Notes: generated from the sequence alone by a model not told the origin. Positions 1-13,052 are shown, counted from the stretch's first letter. The stretch: DNA of 64,000 bases from Moringa oleifera (GCA_021397835.1 JAJFZO010000889.1:4588001-4652000), one strand, 5' to 3'. A program made the numbers and translations.

Positions 1-380
1 TTATTTTTATTATTTAAAATAAACTAATTAATATTATAAATATTTTTTATTAAAAATTTTTATTTATATTATCAAAATAATATTATAATATCAATACGAG
101 ATAAATGAGCTAAACATGAAAGATATTTAGTGTTAAAATATATTTAAAAAAAATTAATATTAAATTTAATATATAAGATTGAAGATGACTTACATATTTA
201 CATCAAATCTACCATTATGTTCACCTTCACTTTGCTTGATTATCAATATTGGCTCGTTATTATTAGTGTTTTTAATTTATTAATATTTTTAATTTATTTT
301 TTAATTTCACAATATTTTGAAGATAATTTATTTTTATTTTAAATAATTTATTAATTTAACCACAGAAAAGATAATAAAAT
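1..380. other. AT-rich non-coding sequence
   Basis: Very AT-rich sequence with runs of A and T and no open frame that I recognise. It lies upstream of the first B3 gene. From about 380 onward the sequence becomes similar to the region upstream of the second B3 gene, so the duplicated unit probably begins near here. Confidence 0.5.
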
Positions 381-632
381 ATTCTAACGTTGCTTTTGAA
401 TTGTCCAACCAAAAATGAAGCTGACTTTGCAGTCAACATCCATACTGTGAATTTAATGCACAGAGCTCCATCTTTCATTGGAAAAAGACAGACTCTTTTC
501 ACATGTTTTAATGCGAAAGAACAGACAAAGTAGAAGGTGTCATAACTTCGAGCGACGGACAGAGACTCTTTAGGGTTGCCTGACCTCACAAACCAAAAGG
601 TTTCCAAAATCACTCTTTTGGGCTCTGCAGCA

Positions 633-665
633 ATGGCTTCAACTGTCAAGTGTCAACAGAGTTGA
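633..665 (+). promoter_or_regulatory. Short upstream ORF at the ancestral start site of B3 gene 1
   Basis: An ATG at 633 corresponds in position and context (gcagcaATGGC) to the ATG that starts the sister gene at 3227 (gcggcaATGGC). Here it is followed by about 60 extra bases, so the frame closes at TGA 663-665 after ten codons. Translation of the B3 protein must then begin at the ATG at 687. The short ORF could lower translation of the main frame. That effect is an inference. Confidence 0.5.
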
Positions 666-686
666 TGATACCGTGATTGCCTGAAG

Positions 687-2640
687 ATGAAGTTCGTAAC
701 AGAAACACCTCATTTTTTCAAGATTATCCTCGAACATACTCTTCGGGAAGGAAAGCTCGTAAGCATATATCCATCTGTCTAAAACTTCTTCCTTTTTGCT
801 TTTTGTGGAAATCAATTGCATGCATTCCTCTGTCCTTTGCATGTAATGGTTAAACTTGAAAATTTATAGTATTCATCAGAATCGATGGAAGGTAACGAGA
901 TAGTCCTTGTCCCGGGATGGCCACTTGAAACGATACTCTTGTTATGCAGTTCCTTTACATTTGCTTTGATATTACGAACACAAGCAAGTGACAGGCTTGG
1001 CAAGAATGCTAATATTAACCCTTCACAGCATATTAGAATTGAATAGCTAGAAATGGTTTCTCTTTTCTGTTTGCTTTTCTTGTTCTTTCCGGTGATTCTT
1101 TTCATGTTCCTGTACTATTTTAATGTATGTACTTTTTGATCTGTTCATTTTCTTGTTCCTGTTCCTTCTTCGGTACTGTTTTTGACAGCCAAACCTGTGA
1201 TGGAGAGTACCTGTTATAGTTATATTTACCCTCGGTTCACAAACTTGATGAGAGGGACTTGTTGGGTGCTTGCTATTTATCACCAATTTATATTTGTTTT
1301 CCTTTCCACATGACTCGATCTTCTGATCTTCATGGGTTAGATAAAGCATCTCTACCAAATCTTAATTCGAGTTTTGTGCAGCGAATACCAAAAAAGTTTG
1401 CAAAGCAGTATGGAGAATGTATGCAAAACCCAGTGCTGCTAAACGTGCCCGGTGGTGCAGCATGGCTAGTAGAATTGAGAAAGAGTGATGGTGAGATTTG
1501 GTTGCAAGATGGCTGGAAAAAATTTGCAGAGCATTACTCCTTAAGATGTGGCCACTTTGTGGTTTTTAGATATAAAGGAAATGACCAGTTCCATGTAGTC
1601 ATATTTGATAAGTCAGCTTCAGAGATAGAATATCCGTACAATTGCAGAAAATTTCCAGGACCCAACGAGGGAAAGACTGAAGGTGATAACTCTTTAGATT
1701 TTCCTAACAACTTGTCAGCGAGCAGGAAAGCAAGACAGAGATCATCCGTACCATGTCCAATGCCTCTTAAGATGATGAGAATTGATTCATCTAATAAAGC
1801 AAAGAGGAACTCGATAACAGAAACTTCAGTTCCAGATTTTAGATCTAACTGTCAACCATCTAGAGAAGCTCAGCTGGAGAACAACCGTCGCAATGGAAAT
1901 TCATCTTTCATCAGGCAAGAAGTTGGAGGTAAAAATTTTCAGTCTTCCTCTTCCCATTTTGCTTCTTTCAATAGAATTTTTCATCTTTGAGGACTAACTG
2001 ACAGACAGGAAGTTGAACTTTCCCAAAGGAAATTTAAAGTTGAGTATTCAAGTCTTTGAGCACTTGTATTTACGCTTTTGGTTCAATGTAGGTGAGTTCA
2101 AAGACTTGGTATCCAAAAACGGCTCAAGTACATCTCAAGCTGCTGAAGCTGCCAGTAAATTTGTCTCCAACTATCCTTTCTTCAAAGTTGTTATTCAGGC
2201 ATCTAATTTTGTGAATGGTTGCATGGTAAGGTTCACTGGATGGATGTGTGTTAATATACAAGATCTTTATGGCAGTTTGTTCAAGATGTGCGCTCAATGA
2301 ACTAAAAGTTGATATCCTCAAAACGGTTCTCAGTTTTTAATCATATCAGTCAAGAATTAGGTTTTAAACTGTTGGTTTTGTGCAGAACATACCAGTAGCG
2401 TTTTGGCGGAAATATATGAAGCAAAGGGAAAGCATGGTGACGCTTGAGATTGGAGATGAATCGTGGCCTGTGAAGTTGTTACGTTATTCTCATCATAACA
2501 ACTGGAAGTTTTCTGCTGGGTGGAGCGGATTTTGTAAGGAAAATGATCTGCAAGCAGGGGACATCTGCGTCTTTGAGCTGATAAGGAGGAGGAATCCTTT
2601 GCTGAAAGTGTCCATTTTTCCTAGATTTGTTGCTGTATAA
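687..2640 (+). CDS. B3 (REM-type) DNA-binding protein with two B3 domains, copy 1
   Basis: A predicted nuclear DNA-binding protein of the plant REM branch of the B3 superfamily. Exons inferred by hand are 687-758, 1382-1928, 2092-2225 and 2386-2640. All join in frame at GT-AG sites and give about 335 aa. B3 domain 1 starts with PHFFKIIL in exon 1, continues with RIPKKFAKQYG at the start of exon 2, and includes WLVELRKSDGEIWLQDGW and CGHFVVFRY. A charged, poorly conserved linker follows. B3 domain 2 (NYPFFKVVI, NIPVAFW, ESWPVKLL, AGDICVFEL) ends at the stop. The neighbour at 3227-5172 has the same intron positions and phases and is a tandem duplicate. Members of this family often act in reproductive meristems, but nothing here fixes a target. 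The start at 687 is chosen because the ancestral ATG at 633 is closed by a stop. Confidence 0.85.
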
Positions 2641-3226
2641 CTGTTGTTAATATTTCTCTTTGTGTCTCCTAGTGGGTATCATAAACTGAGATTTGTTATG
2701 TCCTTTCTCTAAGCTTGAAGTTTAATGGGTTACCTTCTTGCTCCTCCTTCATGGTTTAATGCTTAAATGTTAACAAGAAACTAAAGAAAGAAAATGAAAG
2801 GTGAAATGTTGCTGGGGAGTCTCTTCCATTGACAAACATGAAATTGGAGAAAAGACCTTAACCTTGCATGGTAATGAGCCAAGATCATCACATTGGCCGG
2901 TTGATTTGCTGTCTCCAAAATAATATGAAATCTACTGGTTGCACCAGATCTTGATTATGGATATTGTGTCATTGCCTCTGTTTGGTTTCCCTGGGCATAA
3001 TTCATGGCAACAAGGGATGCAGCCGGCCTTTGTACACAAAATCCGTACTGTGAATAAATGTGGAGAGCCTCTTTCATTGGAAAAGAATACCCCTCTTCCT
3101 CGGTGTTAGTGCCAAAGAGAAACAAGCAGGTGTAATAACTTTAAAGAGGGAAACGGAGAGCCTTTTGCGGTTGCCCGAGCTCCCATAGAAAACCTTTCCC
3201 AAGCCACCCTGTTCGGTGCTGCGGCA
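2641..3226. other. Spacer between the tandem B3 genes, with duplicated promoter sequence
   Basis: Contains the 3' flank of the first B3 gene and the promoter and 5' leader of the second. From about 3030 the sequence resembles the stretch beginning near 440 upstream of copy 1. Both contain a tactgtgaat motif and the shared string tttcattggaaaa. The duplication therefore carried the promoter with the gene. No separate gene is seen. Confidence 0.6.
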
Positions 3227-5172
3227 ATGGCAAAGACACCCCATTTTTTCAAGATAATCCTGGAAAGCGCTATTCGAGAAGGAAGGCTTGTAAGCATATC
3301 CGATTGTCTTAAACTTGTTCCTTTTGCCATTTCTGGAAATCAGTTTCATGGATTCTTCTGTTATTTATTTAAAGTGGAATGGTTAAACCTGAAAATTTTA
3401 TTCTGTTCATGACAATCAATGAAAGGGAATGAGACGGTCTTTGTTCTGGGGATGGCCACCTGAAAGGACACTCTTGTTGTGCAGTTCCTTCACGTCTAGT
3501 TTGATATTATGAACACAAGCAACAGGCTTGACAAGAATGCTAGTATCACGCTTTCATGCCATATTGCAGTTGATTAGCCAGCAATACTTCATCTTTTGTA
3601 TTATTCTTTTCTTGCTCTTTCCAGTGATCCTCTTCATGTTCCTGTATTACTGCCATATATTTTTTTGTTCTGTTTATTTTCCTGTTTCTGTACTGTTTCT
3701 GGTAGCCAAAACTGTGATGGAGGACATCTGTTATGGTTAGATTACTGAACCTGATGTTGAACTTTCAAACTTAAAGCACGTTTCTCCATCTGTTTACCAT
3801 GATAAAGTTCTAATCTTCTAAACCAATTTGTATTTCTATTTCTCTGCCATTGACTGTCTTCTGATCTTCTTTATGGGTTACATTAAGTATCTCTGCGGAA
3901 TCTTACTATGAGTTTTCTGCAGCGAGTACCAAAAAAATTTGCGAGGCAGTACGGAGAAGGAATGCAAAGTCAAGTGCTGCTTAATGTCCCTGATGGTGCA
4001 GCATGGCTAGTAGAATTGAGAAAGAGTGATGGTGAGATTTGGTTGCAGGATGGCTGGAAAGAATTTGCAGAGCATTACTCCTTAAGATGTGGCCACTTTG
4101 TGCTTTTTAGGTATGAAAGGAATGGTCAGTTCCATATAGTCATATTTGATATGTCAGCTTCAGAGATAGAATATCCTGGCACTGGCAAACCTGCTGCGAA
4201 TCCCAATTTCCAGGGACAAGTTCCAGGACCTGACAAGGGAAAGACTGAAGATGATACCCCAGATGAAATTCCAGACAAGGTCTCAGCAAGCAAGAAAACA
4301 ACAGGGAGACCATCAAGACCACTTCCTGTGCTCCCTGAGAAGTTGAGATCCTATTCAAGTACTAATGCTAAGAGGAATTCAACCGCAGAAATAAAGCTGG
4401 AGAACTCGGGTTGTAATGGAAATTCATCTTTGATCAAGGAAGAGTTAGGAGGTAAAACTTTTCTGTTTCCCACCCCTCATTTTGCTTCTTTGAATGGTAT
4501 TTTCCAATTTACATCTCAGGAATTTGAAGTTGAGCCTTTAAGTCTTGTAGAACTTGTCAACATATCCTTCTTTGTTACCCAAAACACAATAACTAATGTG
4601 CTGGTTTTGTTCCACATAGATGAGTTCAAAGACAATATACCCAGAAACACTTCAAGTACTTCTGAAGCCGCCAAAGCTGTCAGCAAATTTGTTTCCAACA
4701 ATCCATACTTTACAGCACGTGTGCCCGGATCTGAATTTCGCGTTGGTTATCTGGTAAGGCTCAAAGCAATCTGTAGCAGTTTGTTGATGACGTGCATCTA
4801 ATGTGCATGGCATAACTCAGACTTACCATATCCTCAGCAGGGTTTTCAATCCATTCTAACATTGTGTGCGTGTAACTGATGAATTAGCTTACAGATATGC
4901 TTTAAACTTAATTTGTGCAGTGCATACCAGCAGCTTTTTACAAGAAACACATGAACACAAGTGTCAAAGTAGTGACCCTTGAGGTTTCAGGGAGATTGTG
5001 GCCTGTGAAGTTAAACCACTATCCAAAACCATCACATGGTAGATTTTCTGCTGGCTGGCCTTCATTTTTCAAAGAAAACAACATTAAGGTTGGAGACATC
5101 TGTGTCTTTGAGCTGATGAGGAAGAGTGATGCTCTGATGAAAGTCTCCATTTTCTCAACTGCTGCCGCATAA
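3227..5172 (+). CDS. B3 (REM-type) DNA-binding protein with two B3 domains, copy 2
   Basis: Tandem paralogue of the gene at 687-2640, predicted to be a nuclear DNA-binding protein. Exons are 3227-3289, 3923-4451, 4620-4753 and 4921-5172, giving about 325 aa. Exon 3 is 134 nt in both copies and the splice phases are identical. B3 domain 1 runs from PHFFKIIL through RVPKKFARQYG, WLVELRKSDGEIWLQDGW and CGHFVLFRY. The linker is rich in charged residues, Pro and Ser. B3 domain 2 includes NNPYFTARV, CIPAAFYKKHM, GRLWPVKL and VGDICVFEL. The start is the clear ATG at 3227, directly before the first conserved block. This copy keeps the simple first exon, so it probably represents the ancestral form better than copy 1. 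Confidence 0.87.
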
Positions 5173-7453
5173 CTGAGTCTACACTTTGCTCTTATACCTC
5201 TCTTCAGGGTACCTGAAACTGAGATTTACTTTCCTCTTTTGATTTGGATTTCTTGATTTTGTAATCTACTCTGCCTGACTTTGTGTGATGGCCTCGACCT
5301 GAACGCTTGATTGTTCAGAGAATGTCTTTATATTGCTGCTAAATGATCAATGATACAGGCAAGCAGACCAGAGATGCAAAAATCAAAACTTTAAATCACT
5401 TGATAGAAGAATCTATGAAAAATACATTGCACAATTGTTCTTAAGGGCGTAAATTATTGTTTAAATTTATATTTATTTGATTATTTAAAATTTATTATGA
5501 GTTTTGATGATAAATTATTTTAAATAAAATATAATCACCATGTCATGGATGATAACAGATAAAGTTTTGGATTCTAATTGTTTCAATAATATATAAAAAA
5601 TCATTTATGAAGTATAACAGTGATCAGTTATTATAAGCATTTTCCTAAATTATTTTAATGAAAATTTAAGGCTTAAATTTAAAATCGAATACTGAGATTG
5701 ATCCTAAAATAGTATAATATAATATGTTCATATGTACATATATTAACTGAGATTAAAGTTATAAAATAATAATAAAAAATTAAAGTATTTTTGAATTTTA
5801 ATATTACTTCTATTAATAAATAATTCATAATTTTTTTTTAAATTCTTCCTAGTTTAAAAAAAGAAAATATCTTTCTTTTAAGCTTAGGATATAATAATTT
5901 CTTTTGGAGTTGGGTTGTGTTGTCATTTTGAATCGATAATGAGCTGATCCCATTCACAAAATGATGATTCAAATTTGGTATGTGATAAAATTTAATTGGC
6001 TTTTCAAATCAGAGTTATGATTATTCATTTAAAAAATATGTAGTTCATGATTTATTAATAAATTTTATTGTCAGATTACATTGATAAGTTATCTTATTAA
6101 ATTTTAAATACATGAATTTAATGAATTTTAAATCAATTATATGCGACTTAATCGAATAAATCTTATATAAATTAATGTCATAAATAATTTTATTTATTAT
6201 TTTTAAAAATATTAATTTATTAAATAAATACTAATAAAAGTTTATTAAATTAATAAACTTAAAATTTTAAAATGTTAAATATATAAAAATTTAATATATT
6301 TTGTTATATATAACATTAAAAGTTAAAAAAATTAATGAATAATATATATTATTATTTATTTATAAAATAAATTTAAAGTAGTATTTAAATTAAAAATAAA
6401 TATATTAATTTTAATTTTATGTAAAATATATTAATTCATAAAAAATGTATATTAGTTATTTTGATTAATTAATTTTACATATTTATAAAATTTAATATAT
6501 AAATTTAATTCAAATTTATAATTCAAATCTAATCCAATTATTAAAAAACTCCAATTAAAACTTACAGAACCAAATGGTAAACCCATGAACTATGTGCTTA
6601 ATTATGAGCCTTAATTGTCATCAACCGAACAGAAACGACCTTTGAATGGCCTAGATAGTCCTAGCTCTCTCATTCTCTGCAAAAGAAAAAGGCAATTGAA
6701 CAGGGGCATCGGTAAATGATGAAAAAGCAGCGAACTAGAAAAGAAACAAAAATGGTGAAAAGGCGCAGGAGGCTCTCTTCCTCTAATAAAAACTTGGGAG
6801 TTGTTCAAGGTTTATCTGCCCCACTTGGGTTCTCTGCTACCGGTGCTCTCCCTCACTCTTCTCTCCTATCTCTCTATATGCTTATATGTATACTGTATAT
6901 GCGCAACCGGCAAGCCAATGAGTCTGTCTCTTTCCTCTTTAGGGTTTGCATGGGTGTCATTGGCTCTAATATGTGGCTGAAACTCGTTTGTAATTTCTTC
7001 TTAGTGAAAAAGAGAATGCGCTTAGGTATCTAAGGCTTTCTTGTCGATGAGATAATGTTTGGTGCCTTTACAAGATTTCATAGAAATAACTTGAAAGCTT
7101 GGGTTTGTTGTGCAATTTTGCGTTAATTAGTTGAGACCCAATTTGTAGATTACTGCTCATGAACTTACTGAGTTAAGACGTTGTCTGCTTCATTTTTCAG
7201 TTTCTGAGCGATCAAATTAGCTGAATTGACTGGTATCACATCCTATTGTGGAACTTCAGAATTCAAGAGTGCAAAACCTTGTTCATATTACGATACAATA
7301 ATGCCCAATTTTTCTGGAATTGAAGCAGACTGTTTTACCTAAATTAGCATGTTTCATAGATGCAAGAAAGAAACATACTTTATATTTTGTTTGAACTTGT
7401 AGGTTTGGTGCTTAAGTTTGTGTTGGAAAAAATTGTACTTGTACTCTCTGCAG
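5173..7453. other. Non-coding, AT-rich core (about 5450-6550)
   Basis: After the 3' flank of the second B3 gene comes about 1.1 kb of extremely AT-rich DNA with many TTTAAAT/AATTTTA-type words. It may be the remains of old transposable elements, but no terminal repeats or coding remnants are recognisable. From about 6600 the composition becomes more balanced. A 105-codon frame at 6716-7033 is low-complexity at its start and resembles no family I know. It may be the old leader of the decayed B3 gene that follows. Confidence 0.45.
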
Positions 7454-8941
7454 GGCATACCTCTGGCTTTTATCAAGCACTTTAATGGATCTAAACCCAG
7501 CAATGCTATTCTCAAAGATAGTACAGGAAAGCAATGTCATGTCACATTGGAAGAAGGTGAACAGGGTGTGTTTCTTACAAGTGGTTGGCAATGCTTTGCA
7601 AGTAAAAACTCTTTGGAACTTGGGGACTTTTTTGTTTTCAATTAGGATGGAAATTGCCGTTTTGATGTGAATATTTTCGGTATGCATGGATGCAAGTTGC
7701 TTCTACCAGCACTTTGACCACTCTGGTGAAGGAGGAACCTGAGGAGACTTCAAATAAGTCTAATCATGCTCGGAAGCAGAAGTACTCAGAAACAATCCTC
7801 AAAAGAGTACAAAGAAGCGGTTAGTGAACAAATTCTATTATTGAGCATGTTGCAAGTGTTCTTCTAAGTGGTTCTATGCTTATAGGTTCATCTGGAGCAA
7901 AGGAAGTCAGATCCAGAAGAACTGGTGAGATAATCTTGAAAAATGCAAACCATTAACTGCACATGTTGCATCACTGAAACCGAAGTTTGTTACAACCGTG
8001 ACTCAGTCTTCAAAATATGGTTTGGTGAGATGCTTGTGTTTCATTTGTACATTGTCTACTTTTTGTTGCCTTATATTTTCTTGATTAATGGAGATATAAA
8101 CAAAAAGAAAACTTTCAACAACTTGATAAATTTTTTTGAGGAGGCAATACTGAATGAAACTGGCATGAGTGGAGCTTCTTGTATGGGTGTGGTAGAGCAG
8201 ACCTTGTTTTAGTTTTTATGGAAAGGGTTTTAGAGTATCCATTTCAACTGATCAGTGATCAACAATTCAGTTAAGAGTTCTATCAATCAATTTTATAATG
8301 TATTAGAAAGGAAATGTTGTGTCTTATGCTAATGTTTTGATAGGAAGATTTGGACAGTAGATTGTACAGAGTTAATATGATGGAGAGCAGATCGGCATGA
8401 AGGAACAAGATGACATGTCAATGTCATTATTGTTCATGGGAAGCTCAGCTGTTTGTCTTTATTTCAGATGTTACTATGTTGTCAGAAGAATGAGAGAATT
8501 TGATCCAGGGATGGCTTGTTATAGCCTCTCCTTGCTTGCAATGGGTTCACCCTCTAGGATTAGAGCTCATTGGGAGGATATCATCAGGTATGCTACAGTG
8601 TGATTCAAAAGAGCTGCTGCCTGGACTTAAATTGCTTCCAATCAATCTGTTGCTTGTTCTTGCTCTTGTAGTTTACCCATTATTAAGAACTGTGAAATGA
8701 TTGGTGAATAAGTTGCCCTGGGGACTGTGTGTGTTGCTTTACCCTTTATCAAATGTTAGTTGCTGTGTACTTCTGGTATTCTTGCAAGAACATACATCTC
8801 ATAGTATTGTTTCTCCCCAGCATATTCCAAAAATCTCTGGTGAGTTTGATTGGCATGAATTTGAAGCCAGACATAATGATGTGCGATCCGAATGGGAAGA
8901 AGTGGCCTGTGAAGTATTTTTCTCACACGTGGCTGGATTGA
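7454..8941 (+). pseudogene. Decayed third B3 (REM-type) gene
   Basis: A third B3 gene in the same orientation, now broken. An exon begins after a CAG at 7451-7453 and encodes a good B3 domain 1 (GIPLAFIKHFNGS, CHVTLEEGEQGVFLTSGW, LELGDFFVFN). The next codon, normally the Tyr of the F-x-Y-D-G block, is TAG at 7643-7645. Reading past it restores a B3-like tail (DGNCRFDVNIFG) and a charged linker to about 7819. A small exon-like piece lies near 7885-7934. After a CAG at 8818-8820 comes a remnant of domain 2 in which IPK and CDPNGKKWPVKYF lie in different frames, which means a frameshift. No exon with the usual PHFF start is visible upstream. It may still be transcribed, but a full two-domain protein cannot be made. 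Confidence 0.72.
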
Positions 8942-10980
8942 ATTCTGGAACCATCACAAATTGGTGAGAAATGGCCATTGCTAGGTTGAGTTTGTTCTCA
9001 TTAGAGGACGCGGGAGCACAGAAATGCCGGTGCAAGCAACACCAAAGGGCGACATGAGTTTAGATCTCCACTCACCGAAAGGAAAAGGAAGTAGAAAAAA
9101 AACTTCATCTCTCACTTACATGCACATCCTCTATCAGAAGAGAAGCTATTTAATATCTCTTGCTCCTTGTTGCTGCTTTATCTTCTGCTATGAACTTGGT
9201 GTGAAGATACCAGGGTACTGGACAGTATCAAATATATGTTTTGTACTTGTTGATCTAACCCTGGTTCCAATCTAAATCTATAGATGGTTCTTGCAGGTTT
9301 CTGGTTTGTCAATGTTTGCAGATGAAGATGCTTAAGCCCTTGAAATATTCCAGACAGGTCAGTTTCAACAACCTGCTTGCAATCTAGCAAGTTAATGAAT
9401 CCTTACAACTTGCTAACTGCTCATTCAGGAAAATGTTGGCAACTCCCAACATAAATCATAGATCATTAGGAAGATGAAATAAAATTGAATCACCAACGAA
9501 ACTCAGATTAATCGATCTTTAGTTGTATTGTCTGATAAGAAAAATATTTTCTATTTATTTTACATATAGGGAATCTTCTGCTGATTAGGTTACAAGCATA
9601 CTGTCTGGTAAGAAAATGGTTACTTTTGTAGTTTATTTCTTTCTGCCAAGGAATCGGTTAATTAGTGAGACAAAAATAGTGGAACCACTGACGATTCATT
9701 CCTTTTGTGGCCTATTATTACTACAATAATCATCGTGTAGTACAATCTTGTCTTTTTAAAGTATTCCTTCTTGAACATCTTCACACTCTTTTGCATCCAC
9801 AGCCGCAGGAGGAGGAGGAAGCATGACCGCATGACCGCATTACCTAATTTCTTGCTCTCTGCGCTCATATGGTAATATTTTTTAAATCTGAAGCAACCAT
9901 AGTTATATTCCTATACCCATATATATGATCAGATTCATCCCTATATGGTACAAGTACAACCCCCTTACCTGATTGATCTGTCCTAATTTAATTAACCGGG
10001 TAGTAATTTGAATTTGGGTACACATGATTCTTCTGATAAACCCCATTAGATTACTCATTAATTCAATTAATTACTTGTAAATCAAGCATATACCATTGAC
10101 AAAGCTCAACCTAGAAGACCTACTAATAAATCAAGTTATGACATAACGAATTAGGGGAACGTGTAATGCAGACTTTGTTCACATCTTTGGAAGTTTGAAT
10201 GTAATTGTCAAATGATCATAATCAAATTTGAAAAAAGGTGAATGATTTTGGACACATTTTAATTATATAATGTGTTTTTTAATAAATATATCAATGAATA
10301 TATAATATTAAAACAGATAATATTTTACATAATTTTAAAAGAGATACTTGCCACCAAAGTTAGATAAAAATTTAATCTGAGGGTTCAGTTTAGGGAAATT
10401 TCCAATTTCTTGCTTAATAAGGTGAAAGTGACAGTGGGAATGACGGCTGCTAATCCATTAGTAATATTTAGTAGGTTGACAATGACTCAGAGATAGAAGG
10501 AATAGGATCCCATAATCTCTTGTGGACGCTCAACTTCACACCACCAACGTCAGCCATTAAAATTAGCAACTAAGATGAAAGGACGTGGATGCTTTATGGA
10601 CACAACTTGATACAAAGCCTTTAATGATAATGATTCTCATTTATTCATTCGGCTAAGAAAAAAAGGGAAACCAAGAGCATTTACCACGAAAATATGAGTC
10701 AATAGAGATAGCTAGTTTGATTTGGAGCGTCCAATCTTGCACAATTATTTGAGAAAAAAATGGCCACATGCAATTAGATTTCTTCTACTCAATTTCAACT
10801 CAAGAAGCTAGCTCACCTTGCCGTCCATTTTACTTTTTTTTTTTTTTTGGTGGTCATACCCACCTCTATTCCCATGCCATATTATTCTTCCGATCTCTAT
10901 GGTTCCCATCTAAAGTCACTATACCATAAAATCTAGGCATGATTTTCCGCGTCAATAACGTAAACTATCGTGTAATGACT

Positions 10981-11006
10981 TTATATATATATATATATAT
11001 ATATAT
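10981..11006. repeat. TA dinucleotide microsatellite
   Basis: An uninterrupted alternating TA tract of about 25 bases is seen directly. Such tracts are commonly length-polymorphic in plants. Confidence 0.9.
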
Positions 11007-12410
11007 TCCCTTCAATTATATATGCCTATGTATATAGCTTGACAAGATAAAAGATTACCACAAGGGTGCATGACCAAATTACACCACACATACCTTACCC
11101 ACATCAAGAAGGATGGATAAATACTCATCCAAGTTATTGTCTTGCTTCAAGCAAAATATTGCAACTAATTAGGGCTAAAGATCGAATTGGGTGGATGGAG
11201 ATCGCTTGTTAGGGCTAACCATGCTGCATGCATGGATAATATTGATTTCGGTTTAAATAACATAAAATAGCTAGATATGGGTTTCATCACATGATTCATA
11301 AAACATGTTTCAAAATCTGAAAATATGAAAGTAGAAAGATTCGACAGATGGGTATGATGCATAGTTTGTGTTAGTTAATTATTGATTTAATTAATGGATT
11401 TTTTTTTTTAACCTAGCAAGGTATTATTTTCAATTTGGTTGGTTGTTGACGAAGATTAAATGGTACTAATTAACGGGATTGAATTTGATGATGATATGAT
11501 GATTCATTTGGATAGGCATTAGCCTGTGGATATTACAGGGAAATAAAAAAAATTAAATTAAACCAAGTTAGAGATTAGCTCTACAACGGCTTCAATTTGA
11601 AGATTAATGTGAAATTGAGAACAAGAAAATAGAGATTAAATAAACTAAATATGAAACACGAGTTTCCTTCTACAAATATGTACAAGTTTCTTATAGTTTT
11701 ATTTCAACTTATTTACTAATATAAATTATTATTAATTTGGACCAACATGCACATATATATACATATATTAGATTATGTGATAAGGACATAAAATTATAAT
11801 ACTAATTAAAATTAGAGCTCGTGGTAAATGTGTACATTGATTTATAGTTAATTTACATGATTTGTTTACACTGTCTAAAGTTGCTATTATCCTTTGAAAA
11901 ATAATCAGCAATGCAAATAAATACAAAATACTGCTTATTCAAGCTTATCATTTTAAAAAATAAAATAAAATTTCATCAATCTTCTGTTAACATTATTTAT
12001 CTTTATGTTTTTTAAAATACTTGTATAATCTTTTAACAATTTAAAAAGTAAATGAAACAAATTTTATTTACTTATTTTATTTGAATTAACGTAAGATAAT
12101 TGGATCAAATTTGATTTTCATGTTGATATTAACTATATCAAGCTTTTAAAAAAATGATAATATGGTAATTATAATAATATTATTTTGTATTTTTATTAAA
12201 AATAATACAGTTCTGATCATCAAAGACATAAAAGTAATAAAAAAAAGAGTTTGATTAAATTCCATTTAGTCTCGATTTTTAATATAAAAAATTAAAATTA
12301 ATTGGATGCAAGCAGATGTGGGTAGAATGGGAAATTTGGAGGATAAAGACAACAGGTATGAAGTGAGGTAGCTGGTGGAGGCCTCATCTGAATGGCTTAT
12401 GACAAATTTC

Positions 12411-12786
12411 CACGTGGCATCTCGCAAATAAGGTAAAACCCACGAGAAATTGGCTACTAAAAACAAGCCTTTCAGATTTTAACACGCCAACGTATGTGGC
12501 GACACGTTTACGTGGAGCAATCACTCATCTCACCCCCTTTTCATTTTTATTTTTATTTTTTAACCCTCCTATAGATTAATCGCCGCATCTCACCCGATTT
12601 AGAGAGGAATTTATTCTACGTAAGCGAGTTTATTTTAATTCTTCAAACTTCAAGATGACCGTTGATTTTAACCTGATTACAAGTGATGATATAAGTCAAC
12701 ATCACTGTCCACGTCAACTTCTTTATTTTCATATGATCGGACGGTTGTGACGGTGTTATAAGTCTGCAAGCTTAGCCAACCACGTG
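12411..12786 (+). promoter_or_regulatory. Cluster of ACGT / G-box elements upstream of MCU
   Basis: Two perfect CACGTG G-box cores are present at 12411-12416 and 12781-12786. Further ACGT cores lie between them (for example in gacacgtttacgtgg near 12501 and ccacgtcaac near 12710). Such elements are bound by bZIP and bHLH factors and often confer ABA or light responses. They lie 450-830 bases upstream of the MCU start codon. Function is inferred from the motifs only. Confidence 0.4.
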
Positions 12787-13052
12787 TATGGTGATCAGGT
12801 GAGCTAACTTCCCTGATATTTTTCCTCGTGAATTAGACCCCTCGAATTCTCGGCCCCCACGGGGAGAAATTGATTTAAAGAATAATGCCGTGAACTGAAA
12901 AGGGCATTGAAGGGAATATTCGCAAGACGTAGGGGCGATATTGAATTCTCGTGAGGTGATTAGGTCTCTTCTCATGATAATTTGGGAAAAGAAGACGTGA
13001 TTTTCAACAACCAATTGATTTCCTTTTCCTTAACCCTTCTCCAAGGGGCACC

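Larger units (their letters stand above)
8942..13052. other. Intergenic region between the B3 cluster and the MCU gene
   Basis: No gene recognised. It contains AT-rich tracts (notably 10200-10330 and 11700-12300), a TA dinucleotide run near 10981, poly-T near 10837, and a 10-bp direct repeat (gcatgaccgcatgaccgc) near 9822. The last 650 bases are less AT-rich and hold the ACGT-type elements of the MCU promoter. Confidence 0.5.

Noticed and set aside
3908..3922. ATG at 3908 as a start for the second B3 gene
   Set aside because: It lies in the polypyrimidine/acceptor region of intron 1. The conserved PHFF block is encoded by the upstream exon at 3227-3289.
7943..8212. 89-codon ORF within the decayed B3 locus
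   Set aside because: It lies in what should be intron sequence between the two B3 domain remnants and has no similarity to B3 or other families.
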